This document shows positions 33,967 through 42,296 of a stretch of DNA of 64,000 nucleotides, piece after piece. Source of the DNA: Aequorivita echinoideorum (GTDB lineage Bacteria > Bacteroidota > Bacteroidia > Flavobacteriales > Flavobacteriaceae); contig NZ_JAHCTB010000002.1 in the NCBI RefSeq assembly GCF_018476645.1, forward strand, positions 496,001-560,000, read 5' to 3'. The notes under the pieces were generated by a model. That model was not told the DNA's origin. It worked only from the letters and a program-made list of their open reading frames with translations, and did not search any database. The position numbers and the translations under genes are program-made. Within the stretch, counting starts at the first letter, position 1; each line of letters begins with the position of its first letter.

Positions 33967-36807
33967 ATGTCCACCCAAAAACGTCTTTTCCTTCTCGATG
34001 CCTACGCCCTTATTTTTCGTGGGTATTATGCACTTATAAAAAACCCAACAATTAATAGCAAAGGGCAGGATACCTCGGCAATTATGGGATTTCTCAATTC
34101 GCTTTTTGATGTAATCCGTCGTGAACGGCCCGACCATTTGGCGGTGTGCTTTGACAAGGATGGGAGCGCCGAGCGTACGGAACTTTTTGCGGACTATAAA
34201 GCCAATCGCGACGAAACTCCAGATGCAATCAGCCAATCCATACCTATCATTCAGGAAATTTTGAAAGCCATGCACATTCCCTGCGTTGAACTTTCGGGTC
34301 TTGAGGCAGATGACATCATTGGAACGCTTGCGCAACAAGCTGAAAAACAAGGCTATCAGGTTTTTATGGTCACGCCGGATAAGGATTTTGGGCAATTGGT
34401 TTCTGAAAATATTTTTATGTATCGCCCCGCGCGAATGGGAAATGCCATTGAAATATGGGGAATCCCGGAGGTGCAGAAGCGTTTTGGCGTTGAGCGTCCC
34501 GAACAGGTGATTGATTATTTAGGGATGATGGGCGACGCTAGTGATAATATTCCCGGTCTGCCCGGCGTTGGCGAGAAAACAGCGAAAAAATTTATTGCTG
34601 AATTCGGAACCATGGAAAATCTGTTGGCGAACACCGATAAGCTGAAAGGTAAGATGAAGGAAAAAGTTGAGGAAAATGCCGAATTGGGTCTTCTTTCAAA
34701 AAAATTGGCTACCATTTGCACTACCTGCGACGTTGAATTTAACGAAGAGGATTATGAGCTCTCGATGCCTGATGGCGAAAAAGTGCAGCAGATTTTTGAG
34801 GAATTGGAGTTTCGAAGAATGAAGGATCAATTTCTCAAATTATTTTCAGAAGAGGGCGCTTCAGAAAGGGTTACGCAGATTTCAAATTCCGAAAGTGCGA
34901 AAAAAGCGACCGCGTCTTCGGCTGGAAGCGGCCAATTTTTGCTTTTTGGCGGGAATGAAAATGCTTCAGATGAAATCAAAAATTACAACTCCCGCGCAAC
35001 TATTGAAAATACGGAACATTTTTACCAAACGGTACAGCCGGGAATGGGCACTAAGCTTTTTCTTCAGAATTTATTGAAACAGAAAAGTGTATGTTTTGAC
35101 ACCGAGACCACAAGTTTAAATCCGCTGGAAGCTGAGGTGGTAGGGATTGCATTTTCTTGGGAAAAAGGAAAAGGTTTTTACATCCCTTTCAGCGAAAACA
35201 AAGAGGAAGCACAAAAGATTTTGGAAGAATTGCGGCCATTTTTTGAAGATGAAACTATTCAGAAAATTGGTCAAAATCTGAAGTATGATATTAAGGTGTT
35301 GGCAAAATATGATATTTCAGTCAAAGGAAAATTGTTTGATACGATGCTCGCGCATTATCTCATTAATCCAGATATGCGCCATAATATGGACGTTTTGAGC
35401 GAAACATATTTAAACTACACTCCAGTTTCCATAACAGAATTGATTGGCAAAAAAGGAAAAAACCAATTGAATATGCGGGACGTTGAGGTTGAAAAACAAA
35501 CCGAGTACGCCGTTGAGGATGCCGATGTAACATTTCAATTAAAGGAACATTTTGAAAAAGAACTCGGCGAAGCCAATACGCAAAAACTTTTTGATGATAT
35601 TGAAGTGCCGCTCCTTCGGGTGTTGGCAGATATGGAACTGGAAGGCATCAATCTGGACGAGGAATTTCTGAAAAAACTTTCTTCGGAATTGGATAAGGAT
35701 ATTCTTCAACTTGAAAAACATATTTATGAAGAGGCAGGAGAAGAATTCAATATTGCTTCCCCGAAACAATTGGGCGATATTCTTTTCGGAAAATTGAAAC
35801 TCATAGAAAAACCGAAAAAGACGAAAACAGGGCAGTATTCCACTGCCGAAGATGTGCTTTCCTATTTGGCCAAAGACCATAAAATTATTGCCGATGTGTT
35901 GGAATACCGAGGCCTCACCAAACTGAAAAGCACGTATGTGGATGCACTTCCTGGGCAGGTTGAAAAATCGACAGGCCGCGTACATACGGATTATATGCAG
36001 ACCGTGGCCGCAACTGGCCGCTTGAGCAGCAACAACCCCAACCTACAAAACATTCCAATCCGTACCGAACGTGGACGTGAAGTTCGGAAAGCTTTCATTC
36101 CGCGAAATGAGGATTACGTTTTGTTGGCGGCGGATTATAGTCAGATAGAGTTGCGCATTATTGCTGCGCTAAGCGAGGAAGCCACCATGATTGAAGCTTT
36201 TAAAAACGGAGAGGATATTCACGCCTCTACGGCTTCCAAAGTTTTTAATGTTCCCATAACTGAAGTAACGCGCGAGCAACGAAGCAATGCAAAAACAGTT
36301 AATTTCGGGATTATTTATGGAGTTTCGGCTTTCGGGCTAAGTAACCAAACCGATCTTTCCCGCGGCGAGGCGAAGGATCTGATTGACACCTATTATAAAA
36401 CCTACCCAAAGCTTCGAAATTTTATAAGTGAACAAGTACAATTTGCGCGTGAAAACGGTTATGTGGAAACTGTTATGGGCCGAAGAAGATATTTAAAAGA
36501 CATTAACGGGAGCAACCAAGTAGTGCGCGGCGCCGCGGAACGAAATGCCGTAAATGCACCCATTCAAGGGAGTGCGGCGGACATCATAAAGCTTGCGATG
36601 ATCAATATTCACAATAAGTTGGAAGCTGAAAATTATAAAAGCAAAATGTTGCTTCAGGTTCATGATGAATTGGTTTTCGACGCATATAAACCGGAGCTTG
36701 AAAATTTAAAGACCATGGTTAAGTACGAAATGGAAAACGCCCATAAACTTAGCGTTCCGCTAGATGTGGATTTGGGTGTGGGAGAAAATTGGCTAGAAGC
36801 GCATTGA
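33967..36807 (+). CDS. polA: DNA polymerase I
   Basis: 946 residues from ATG 33967 (MSTQKRLFLLDAYALIFRG). The open frame extends 291 bases further up, but that part is antisense to the asparaginase gene and was excluded. Residues 1-290 are the 5'-3' exonuclease (ELSGLEADDIIGTLA, GLPGVGEKTA). About 350-540 is the 3'-5' exonuclease with CFDTETTSLN, so the proofreading DxE motif is kept. About 550-946 is the polymerase with ADYSQIELRIIAALS, RSNAKTVNFGIIYG and LQVHDELVFDA. A TAGTTTTG -7 element lies at 33939-33946. It repairs DNA and removes RNA primers. Confidence 0.96.
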   Translation: MSTQKRLFLLDAYALIFRGYYALIKNPTINSKGQDTSAIMGFLNSLFDVIRRERPDHLAVCFDKDGSAERTELFADYKANRDETPDAISQSIPIIQEILKAMHIPCVELSGLEADDIIGTLAQQAEKQGYQVFMVTPDKDFGQLVSENIFMYRPARMGNAIEIWGIPEVQKRFGVERPEQVIDYLGMMGDASDNIPGLPGVGEKTAKKFIAEFGTMENLLANTDKLKGKMKEKVEENAELGLLSKKLATICTTCDVEFNEEDYELSMPDGEKVQQIFEELEFRRMKDQFLKLFSEEGASERVTQISNSESAKKATASSAGSGQFLLFGGNENASDEIKNYNSRATIENTEHFYQTVQPGMGTKLFLQNLLKQKSVCFDTETTSLNPLEAEVVGIAFSWEKGKGFYIPFSENKEEAQKILEELRPFFEDETIQKIGQNLKYDIKVLAKYDISVKGKLFDTMLAHYLINPDMRHNMDVLSETYLNYTPVSITELIGKKGKNQLNMRDVEVEKQTEYAVEDADVTFQLKEHFEKELGEANTQKLFDDIEVPLLRVLADMELEGINLDEEFLKKLSSELDKDILQLEKHIYEEAGEEFNIASPKQLGDILFGKLKLIEKPKKTKTGQYSTAEDVLSYLAKDHKIIADVLEYRGLTKLKSTYVDALPGQVEKSTGRVHTDYMQTVAATGRLSSNNPNLQNIPIRTERGREVRKAFIPRNEDYVLLAADYSQIELRIIAALSEEATMIEAFKNGEDIHASTASKVFNVPITEVTREQRSNAKTVNFGIIYGVSAFGLSNQTDLSRGEAKDLIDTYYKTYPKLRNFISEQVQFARENGYVETVMGRRRYLKDINGSNQVVRGAAERNAVNAPIQGSAADIIKLAMINIHNKLEAENYKSKMLLQVHDELVFDAYKPELENLKTMVKYEMENAHKLSVPLDVDLGVGENWLEAH

Positions 36808-36819
36808 TCTAGTTTTCAG

Positions 36820-36837
36820 TCCCGATAGCTATCGGGA
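36820..36837. repeat. 18-base perfect palindrome (REP-like)
   Basis: TCCCGATAGCTATCGGGA is a perfect palindrome just after the polA stop and before the main terminator. Similar GC-rich palindromes are dispersed in flavobacterial genomes. Confidence 0.6.
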
Positions 36838-36856
36838 TCAGTTGCAGTTAGCAGTA

Positions 36857-36894
36857 AAAACAGAGGGCATTTTATTAAAAATGCCCTCTGTTTT
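36857..36894. terminator. Bidirectional terminator between polA and the lipocalin-like gene
   Basis: Arms of 17 bases (AAAACAGAGGGCATTTT and its complement) surround a short loop ATTA. The ends are A-rich and T-rich, so it serves both convergent genes. Confidence 0.9.
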
Positions 36895-36902
36895 GGAGGA
36901 TT

Positions 36903-37349
36903 TTAGTTCTTTTGGAAAACCAGCTCCACATTTCCATAGGTCTGAAATTCGAAATTTCCGCTTAGGGTGTTTCCATTTAAATCTACCGTTGCCGTTGTTG
37001 TTTCTCCACTACTTTCAGTAATTGTTAATTGGTCTCCATTGAGTTCGTATGTTCCTGAATTCGTAGTAGCCGGGCCGCAATCCAAACCTTCATTTACCGG
37101 AATTACAGTACTTATTCTCCGGGTATATGTTTCATTTACTTCAAAATTGACAGATCCTTCAAAGCAAGGAAATTCATCCAGCACATCTCTATTTTGCGTC
37201 CCGTCTTGGTTAATGTCTACAGGTATGGCAAGATTTGCCTCAGTAAGAATCCACGTTCCTACGATGGAATTTTCAGAAGATGAATCATCATCTGATGAGC
37301 AGGAAGCCATCATTCCTGCAGCAAAAATTATTAAAAGTAGTCGTTTCAT
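36903..37349 (-). CDS. Lipocalin-like lipoprotein
   Basis: 148 residues with a lipoprotein signal (MKRLLLIIFAAGMMASCSSD; lipidated Cys at residue 17) followed by an Asp/Ser-rich linker. The domain SIVGTWILTEANL ... SGTYELNGDQLTITE ... LSGNFEFQTYGNVELVFQKN matches the small lipocalin-like repeats (DUF4923/lipocalin_5 style) frequent in Bacteroidota. Two Cys residues (about 71 and 101) may form a disulfide. Ligand and function are unknown. Confidence 0.82.
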   Translation of the reverse strand: MKRLLLIIFAAGMMASCSSDDDSSSENSIVGTWILTEANLAIPVDINQDGTQNRDVLDEFPCFEGSVNFEVNETYTRRISTVIPVNEGLDCGPATTNSGTYELNGDQLTITESSGETTTATVDLNGNTLSGNFEFQTYGNVELVFQKN

Positions 37350-37483
37350 AGTTTTAGAATTTATTAGCTAAATATAGAATTTTTATAACAGTAAAATTTA
37401 TGTTTAGTATTGAGAATGTTTTGTCTAAAATAAAAAACTTGTATTTTGCGCCCAAAAATTTTTAAAGGACTTAAATTATAGTT

Positions 37484-39037
37484 ATGAAACAAATATTTAC
37501 AATTTTTGTCATTTTTTTATCATTATTGACAGCTCAAGCCCAAGATCCAAACATCCTTTGGCAGCGGACTTTTGGTGGAAGTGGCAGTGATAAACTATGG
37601 TCAATAATTGAAACAAACGATGGTGGTTTTTTTGTTGCTGGGGAGTCTGACTCAAACATTTCTGGCGAAAAGAATGAAAATTCTCGAGGCGAAAATGATT
37701 ATTGGGTTCTAAGGTTAGATTCTTATGGAAATATAATGTGGCAAAAAACTTTAGGGGGCAGTGCAGATGAGAGATTATTCTCTGTGAAGCAAACAACCGA
37801 TGGAGGATTTATTTTGGGAGGACATTCCAATTCTAATATTTCTGGTGATAAAACTGAAAATTGCCAAGGTGATTACGATTATTGGATAATAAAACTTGAT
37901 AATTCAGGAAATATTCAGTGGCAAAATACCATAGGGGGTAATGGCATTGATATAATTAGTAAGATTGTTGAAACTGATGAGGGAAGTTTTTTGATAGCCG
38001 GTTATTCTACTTCGTCTATATCAGGGGACAGATCGGTTTATAAAAATGGTTTTCGTGATATTTGGCTTGTAAAGTTAGATGCAACCGGAGATATTTTATG
38101 GCAGAAGTCATATGGGTATGATGATGTGACTCTTACTGGATTGGAAAAAACACCTGATGGAGGGTTTATATTAAGCGCTACCATATTTGGAATTACACCA
38201 CTTCATGATGGATTCTGGGCATTAAAAATAGATTCTTTTGGCAATCAAATTTGGAGTAAAGTTATTGGAGGAGACAAGTCTGATTTGTTTCCAAAGATTA
38301 GCCCGACTACTGATGGTGGCTATATTATGGCTGGAGCTTCAGATTCAGATGCATTTGGTGACAAGTCTGAAAACTCACAAGGTTCTTTTGATTATTGGGT
38401 TGTAAAATTAGATGAAGACGGCAATGTTGTCTGGGAAAATACCATTGGAGGCTCAGAACCCGAACAGCCAGATTCTATTATTCAGTGTTTAGACGGAGGT
38501 TATTTGGTTTGCGGGTATTCATCCTCCAATATTTCGGGAGATAAGACAGAGAATTCTCAAGGAAGTTCAGATTACTGGTTTCTTAAACTTAACAGTGTAG
38601 GCATTATTGAATGGCAAAATACAGTGGGGGGCGAAGGTGCCGACCTTCGTGCACGTGCAATACAAACAAATGATAGAAGTTATATAGTTGGCGGATATTC
38701 AAGCTCTAACATTTCCGGAGACAAAACCGAAAATTCAAGAGGAGAGTTTGATTTCTGGATTATAAAACACTCCCAAACATTAGGCTTAGAAGAAAACTCC
38801 TTCACATCCTCAATAACTCTCTCCCCCAACCCTACAAAACACACCCTGCAACTAAACACCAAAGATAAAACCATAGACCAAATAAACATTTATACTATGA
38901 CGGGCAGCAAAGTTTTGCAATTGGATGTTGACACCATTTCTCCCACCGTAGACGTTTCAAATTTGGCTCCGGGCGTTTATTATGTGCAATTGTATTCTGG
39001 GAAGAATGTGGCTTTGAAAAAGTTTGTGAAAGAATAA
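37484..39037 (+). CDS. Seven-repeat secreted protein with type IX sorting domain
   Basis: 517 residues. A signal peptide (MKQIFTIFVIFLSLLTAQAQ) is followed by seven repeats of about 57 residues. Each runs from a variant of WQ.T.GG..SD through T.DGGF..AG.S.SNISGDK.EN..G..DYWV.KLD..GN. Seven such units suggest a seven-bladed beta-propeller. The last 75 residues (ITLSPNPTKHTLQLN ... GVYYVQLYSGKNVALKKFVKE) are a type A T9SS C-terminal domain, so the protein is exported by the type IX system and probably anchored or released at the surface. No catalytic motif was seen. Confidence 0.88.
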   Translation: MKQIFTIFVIFLSLLTAQAQDPNILWQRTFGGSGSDKLWSIIETNDGGFFVAGESDSNISGEKNENSRGENDYWVLRLDSYGNIMWQKTLGGSADERLFSVKQTTDGGFILGGHSNSNISGDKTENCQGDYDYWIIKLDNSGNIQWQNTIGGNGIDIISKIVETDEGSFLIAGYSTSSISGDRSVYKNGFRDIWLVKLDATGDILWQKSYGYDDVTLTGLEKTPDGGFILSATIFGITPLHDGFWALKIDSFGNQIWSKVIGGDKSDLFPKISPTTDGGYIMAGASDSDAFGDKSENSQGSFDYWVVKLDEDGNVVWENTIGGSEPEQPDSIIQCLDGGYLVCGYSSSNISGDKTENSQGSSDYWFLKLNSVGIIEWQNTVGGEGADLRARAIQTNDRSYIVGGYSSSNISGDKTENSRGEFDFWIIKHSQTLGLEENSFTSSITLSPNPTKHTLQLNTKDKTIDQINIYTMTGSKVLQLDVDTISPTVDVSNLAPGVYYVQLYSGKNVALKKFVKE

Positions 39038-39040
39038 ATT

Positions 39041-39062
39041 TTAATTCTTAATTCAGAATTAA
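39041..39062 (+). terminator. Terminator after the T9SS seven-repeat gene
   Basis: TTAATTCT and AGAATTAA pair around TAATTC and are followed by TTTTTG. The stem is AT-rich and weak, but it is placed right after the stop. Confidence 0.6.
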
Positions 39063-39136
39063 TTTTTGTGTTTTGTCTTAAATCTTTCAGCGCAGCGGTT
39101 ATATATCTTTTTCACAACAAAATATATTCCGCACAC

Positions 39137-39167
39137 CTTGCTTTTCAAATAAATAACATTACATTTG
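39137..39167 (+). promoter_or_regulatory. Promoter of the rplM-rpsI operon
   Basis: CTTG (39137-39140), a 19-base spacer and TACATTTG (39160-39167) fit the Bacteroidota promoter. Transcription would start near 39174, leaving a leader of about 70 bases before rplM. Confidence 0.7.
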
Positions 39168-39170
39168 CAC

Positions 39171-39202
39171 CCCTCTTAGGCAAAATCCGTTTTGTCTTAG
39201 GG
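39171..39202 (+). promoter_or_regulatory. Leader hairpin upstream of rplM
   Basis: In the rplM leader, CCCT/AGGG closes an internal loop and CAAAA/TTTTG forms the top stem with loop TCCG. It is a candidate for L13 autoregulation; comparative evidence is not available here. Confidence 0.4.
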
Positions 39203-39242
39203 TGAGAAAACAATGATTTATTAACCTATTGACAAAAAACTA

Positions 39243-39698
39243 ATGGATACATTAAGTTACAAAACAGTATCTGCCAACAAAAATACCGTTACAAAAGAAT
39301 GGTTGTTGGTTGATGCGGACGGCCAGGCATTGGGTCGTCTTGCCAGCGAAGTTGCAATTTTGCTTCGCGGAAAGCACAAGCCAAGTTTCACCCCACACGT
39401 AGATTGCGGTGATAACGTTATTATTATCAACGCCGGTAAAGTTAATCTTACCGGAAATAAATGGAATGACAAAACGTACATTCGCCACACTGGCTACCCA
39501 GGCGGGCAACGTAGCCTTACCGCTACCGAGATGTACAAAAAAGATCCTGCAAGGCTTATCGAAAAAGCTGTGAAAGGGATGCTTCCAAAAAACAAATTGG
39601 GAGCAGAAATGTTCAGAAACCTCAAAGTGTATGCAGATGCAAACCACGGACAGGAAGCACAAAAACCTAGAACTTTTAACCTTAACAACAGTAAATAA
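39243..39698 (+). CDS. rplM: 50S ribosomal protein L13
   Basis: 151 residues, normal length. [55 protein letters not shown] and [19 protein letters not shown] are the classic L13 motifs. It binds 23S rRNA early in large-subunit assembly. Its stop overlaps the start of rpsI by one base (TAATG), the universal rplM-rpsI pair. A good promoter and a hairpin lie upstream. Confidence 0.98.
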   Translation: MDTLSYKTVSANKNTVTKEWLLVDADGQALGRLASEVAILLRGKHKPSFTPHVDCGDNVIIINAGKVNLTGNKWNDKTYIRHTGYPGGQRSLTATEMYKKDPARLIEKAVKGMLPKNKLGAEMFRNLKVYADANHGQEAQKPRTFNLNNSK

Positions 39699-40084
39699 TG
39701 GCAACTATCCACAAAATAGGCAGAAGAAAGACCGCTGTTGCACGTGTTTACCTTACCGAAGGAAAAGGCAACATTACCATCAACAAGCGTGAACTGGAAA
39801 ACTATTTTCCAACAGGAACTTTACAGTATAAAGTAAAACAAGCATTAACACTTACCAATAACGAAGATTCATACGATATAAGGGTAAACGTATTTGGTGG
39901 TGGTATTACTGGACAAGCTGAGGCTATCCGTCTTGCTATTTCCCGCGCAATGTGCGAGGTAAATGACGAAAACCGTGGAATCTTGAAACCAGAAGGTTTG
40001 CTTACAAGAGACCCAAGAATGGTAGAGCGCAAGAAATTCGGACAGAAAAAAGCACGTAAGAAATTCCAGTTCTCTAAACGTTAA
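39698..40084 (+). CDS. rpsI: 30S ribosomal protein S9
   Basis: 128 residues. IGRRKTAVARVYLTEGKGNITIN at the start, GGGITGQAEAIRLAISRAM in the middle and the basic tail RKKFGQKKARKKFQFSKR identify S9; the C-terminal KR reaches the P-site tRNA. It is translationally coupled to rplM. A hairpin lies in the 178-base gap to rpsB. Confidence 0.98.
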   Translation: MATIHKIGRRKTAVARVYLTEGKGNITINKRELENYFPTGTLQYKVKQALTLTNNEDSYDIRVNVFGGGITGQAEAIRLAISRAMCEVNDENRGILKPEGLLTRDPRMVERKKFGQKKARKKFQFSKR

Positions 40085-40098
40085 TATTAATCAAATAG

Positions 40099-40126
40099 AT
40101 TGGGTATCTCTTTGGGGATGCCCAAT
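40099..40126 (+). promoter_or_regulatory. Hairpin between rpsI and rpsB
   Basis: ATTGGGTATC and GGATGCCCAAT pair (with a wobble) around a short loop, 15 bases after the rpsI stop. No strong T-run follows, so it may be an attenuator or RNA-processing site. A second small hairpin, ACCCGAA/TTCGGGT, lies at 40172-40188. Confidence 0.45.
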
Positions 40127-40262
40127 TACAGTTGAAAAGTTCATATTCATAATTAATTAAAAAAGCTGTTAACCCGAAAAATTCGGGTGTTAGTTTAGCA
40201 TCTAAACCATATTCAATATAGAAGAGGTTGCTATCCTTTCACAGAACGTAAACTAAAACAAA

Positions 40263-41141
40263 ATGGCAAAAAAAGTAGAAGTAAAAGACTTACTTGAAGC
40301 TGGTGTGCACTTTGGCCACCTTACCCGCAAATGGAACCCAAATATGGCGCCCTACATTTACATGGAGCGCAACGGGATCCACATTATCAACCTTTATAAA
40401 ACCGCTGCAAAAATAAATGAGGCCAATGAGGCTCTTAAAAAAATCGCAGCCAGTGGACGCAAAGTTCTTTTTGTAGCCACCAAGAAACAAGCAAAGGATA
40501 TTGTTGCTGAAAAAGCAAAAAACGCAAACATGCCTTACATCACTGAAAGATGGCCGGGCGGTATGCTTACCAACTTTGTGACTATCCGTAAAGCCGTTAA
40601 AAAAATGTCTTCAATCGATAGAATGAAGCAAGACGGTACTTTCAACACACTTTCCAAAAAGGAACGTCTGGCGGTAGATCGTCTTCGTGCAAAATTGGAA
40701 AAAAACTTAGGTTCCATTTCAGATATGAGCCGTCTTCCCGCAGCACTTTTCGTGGTAGATACCACTCGCGAGCATATTGCGGTAGCTGAGGCATTAAAAT
40801 TGAACATCCCAGTATTCGCAATGGTAGATACCAATAGCGACCCACGCGTTATTGATTATGTAATACCAAGTAACGATGATGCTTCAAAATCTATTGAAAG
40901 CATTATGAGCTTTGTTTCTGAAGCAATTATCGAAGGCCTTTCTGAAAGAAAATCCGGTAAGGACGAAGAAGATGATGACGAAGAAGGAATGGCAAAAAAA
41001 GCAAAAGCCCCTAAAAAAGACGGCAAAAAAGCAAAAGCTGAAGTTCCTTCAACAGATGAAGAAGATGTAGAGGCAATGCGCGAGGCAAAACAACCGGTTC
41101 GCCAAAAGTCTAAAAAAGAAGTTCTAAACGAAGAAGAATAA
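40263..41141 (+). CDS. rpsB: 30S ribosomal protein S2
   Basis: 292 residues. VKDLLEAGVHFGHLTRKWNPNMAPYIYMERNGIHIINL, ERWPGGMLTNFVTIR and PALFVVDTTREHIAVAEA are diagnostic of S2. The core ends near residue 235. The rest is a charged low-complexity tail with an acidic block (DEEDDDEEG), a lysine block, and another acidic stretch. Long tails of this sort are usual in Bacteroidota S2. It is followed by a terminator-like hairpin and then tsf. Confidence 0.98.
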   Translation: MAKKVEVKDLLEAGVHFGHLTRKWNPNMAPYIYMERNGIHIINLYKTAAKINEANEALKKIAASGRKVLFVATKKQAKDIVAEKAKNANMPYITERWPGGMLTNFVTIRKAVKKMSSIDRMKQDGTFNTLSKKERLAVDRLRAKLEKNLGSISDMSRLPAALFVVDTTREHIAVAEALKLNIPVFAMVDTNSDPRVIDYVIPSNDDASKSIESIMSFVSEAIIEGLSERKSGKDEEDDDEEGMAKKAKAPKKDGKKAKAEVPSTDEEDVEAMREAKQPVRQKSKKEVLNEEE

Positions 41142-41160
41142 TAACCTTAACTTAAAATTT

Positions 41161-41210
41161 AAAAGTCGTTTAGTTCTTTTCTTTAGTGAAATAAATTGAA
41201 CGACTTTTTT
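41161..41210 (+). terminator. Terminator-like hairpin between rpsB and tsf
   Basis: AAAAGTCGTT and AACGACTTTT pair across a 28-base loop and are followed by a run of T. Partial read-through would set the ratio of S2 to EF-Ts. Confidence 0.6.
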
Positions 41211-41237
41211 TAATATTAAACTCAAAAAATTATAAAA

Positions 41238-42203
41238 ATGGCAAATATCACAGCCGCAGAAGTAAATAAACTAAGACAAACCACCGGAGCCGGGATGATG
41301 GACTGTAAAAAGGCATTGGTAGAGGCAGACGGAAATATGGAAGAAGCAATTTCAATCCTTAGAAAAAAAGGCCAAAAAATTGCTGAAAAAAGAGCAGACC
41401 GTGACTCTAGTGAAGGAGTTGCTACCGCTAAAGTTAACAGCGACAATACAAAAGGTGTTGCTATTTCATTGAATTGCGAAACAGATTTCGTTGCCAAAAA
41501 TGATTCATTCGTAGAAATGGCAAATAAAATGGCCGAGATCGCTTTGAATACTTCTTCAAAAGAAGAATTTTTGAATTCAAAATTTGACGGAATCACAGTT
41601 TCTGAAAAATTGACCGAGCAAACTGGTGTAATTGGTGAGAAAATTGAAATAGGTGGCTACGAGATTTTGGAAGCTCCCTTTGTAGGTTCATATGTTCACG
41701 GTAACAAAATTGCCGCGTTGACTGGACTTTCCAAAAAAGTTGACAATGCTGATGAATTGGCAAAAGATGTATCCATGCAAGTAGCATCTATGGGAGCTAG
41801 CACGCTTTCTTACAAAGATTTTGATGCAGATTTCATTGCTTCTGAAACTGAAGCGAGAATCGCCGTTATCGAGAAAGAAAACATAGAATTGGGACGTCTG
41901 GGCAAAACCCTTAAAAATGTTCCTAAATACATTTCAAGAGCGCAATTGACTCCAGAAGTTTTGGCTCAAGCCGAAGCAGACGCAAAAGCAGAATTGAAAG
42001 CAGAAGGCAAGCCTGAGCAAATATGGGACAAAATTCTACCTGGAAAAATCGAGCGTTTCATCAGTGACAACACCACTATGGATCACGAAAAAGCGCTGCT
42101 TGACCAAAACTTTATTAAAGACGACAAAAAGAGCGTTGGGGATTACGTGAAAACGTACGGCGACGTTGAGGTTGTTGGCTTCAAAAGAGTTTCTTTGGCG
42201 TAA
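41238..42203 (+). CDS. tsf: Elongation factor Ts
   Basis: 321 residues. ITAAEVNKLRQTTGAGMMDCKKALVEADGNMEEAI is the UBA-like N-terminal signature; ISLNCETDFVAKNDSF is the EF-Tu contact region with the conserved TDFV. It exchanges GDP for GTP on EF-Tu. The rpsB-tsf order is conserved throughout bacteria. A strong terminator follows at 42231-42266. Confidence 0.98.
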   Translation: MANITAAEVNKLRQTTGAGMMDCKKALVEADGNMEEAISILRKKGQKIAEKRADRDSSEGVATAKVNSDNTKGVAISLNCETDFVAKNDSFVEMANKMAEIALNTSSKEEFLNSKFDGITVSEKLTEQTGVIGEKIEIGGYEILEAPFVGSYVHGNKIAALTGLSKKVDNADELAKDVSMQVASMGASTLSYKDFDADFIASETEARIAVIEKENIELGRLGKTLKNVPKYISRAQLTPEVLAQAEADAKAELKAEGKPEQIWDKILPGKIERFISDNTTMDHEKALLDQNFIKDDKKSVGDYVKTYGDVEVVGFKRVSLA

Positions 42204-42230
42204 GTTTTCATCATAAGCTTTATAAAAATG

Positions 42231-42266
42231 AAAAGAGGCTGAATTATTTCAGCCTCTTTTTTTTTT
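42231..42266 (+). terminator. Rho-independent terminator after tsf
   Basis: Perfect 12-base arms AAAAGAGGCTGA and TCAGCCTCTTTT around ATTATT, then a ten-base T-run. It is the clearest intrinsic terminator in the window. Confidence 0.93.
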
Positions 42267-42296
42267 CAAAAACAATTAAGAATTTCTTTATTTTTT

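Noticed and set aside
33907-34395. 162-residue minus-strand open frame
   Set aside because: Antisense to the exonuclease domain of polA, no recognisable features.
37560-38760. DNA repeats suggesting a mobile or CRISPR array
   Set aside because: They are the coding repeats of the seven-repeat T9SS protein; the frame is open throughout.
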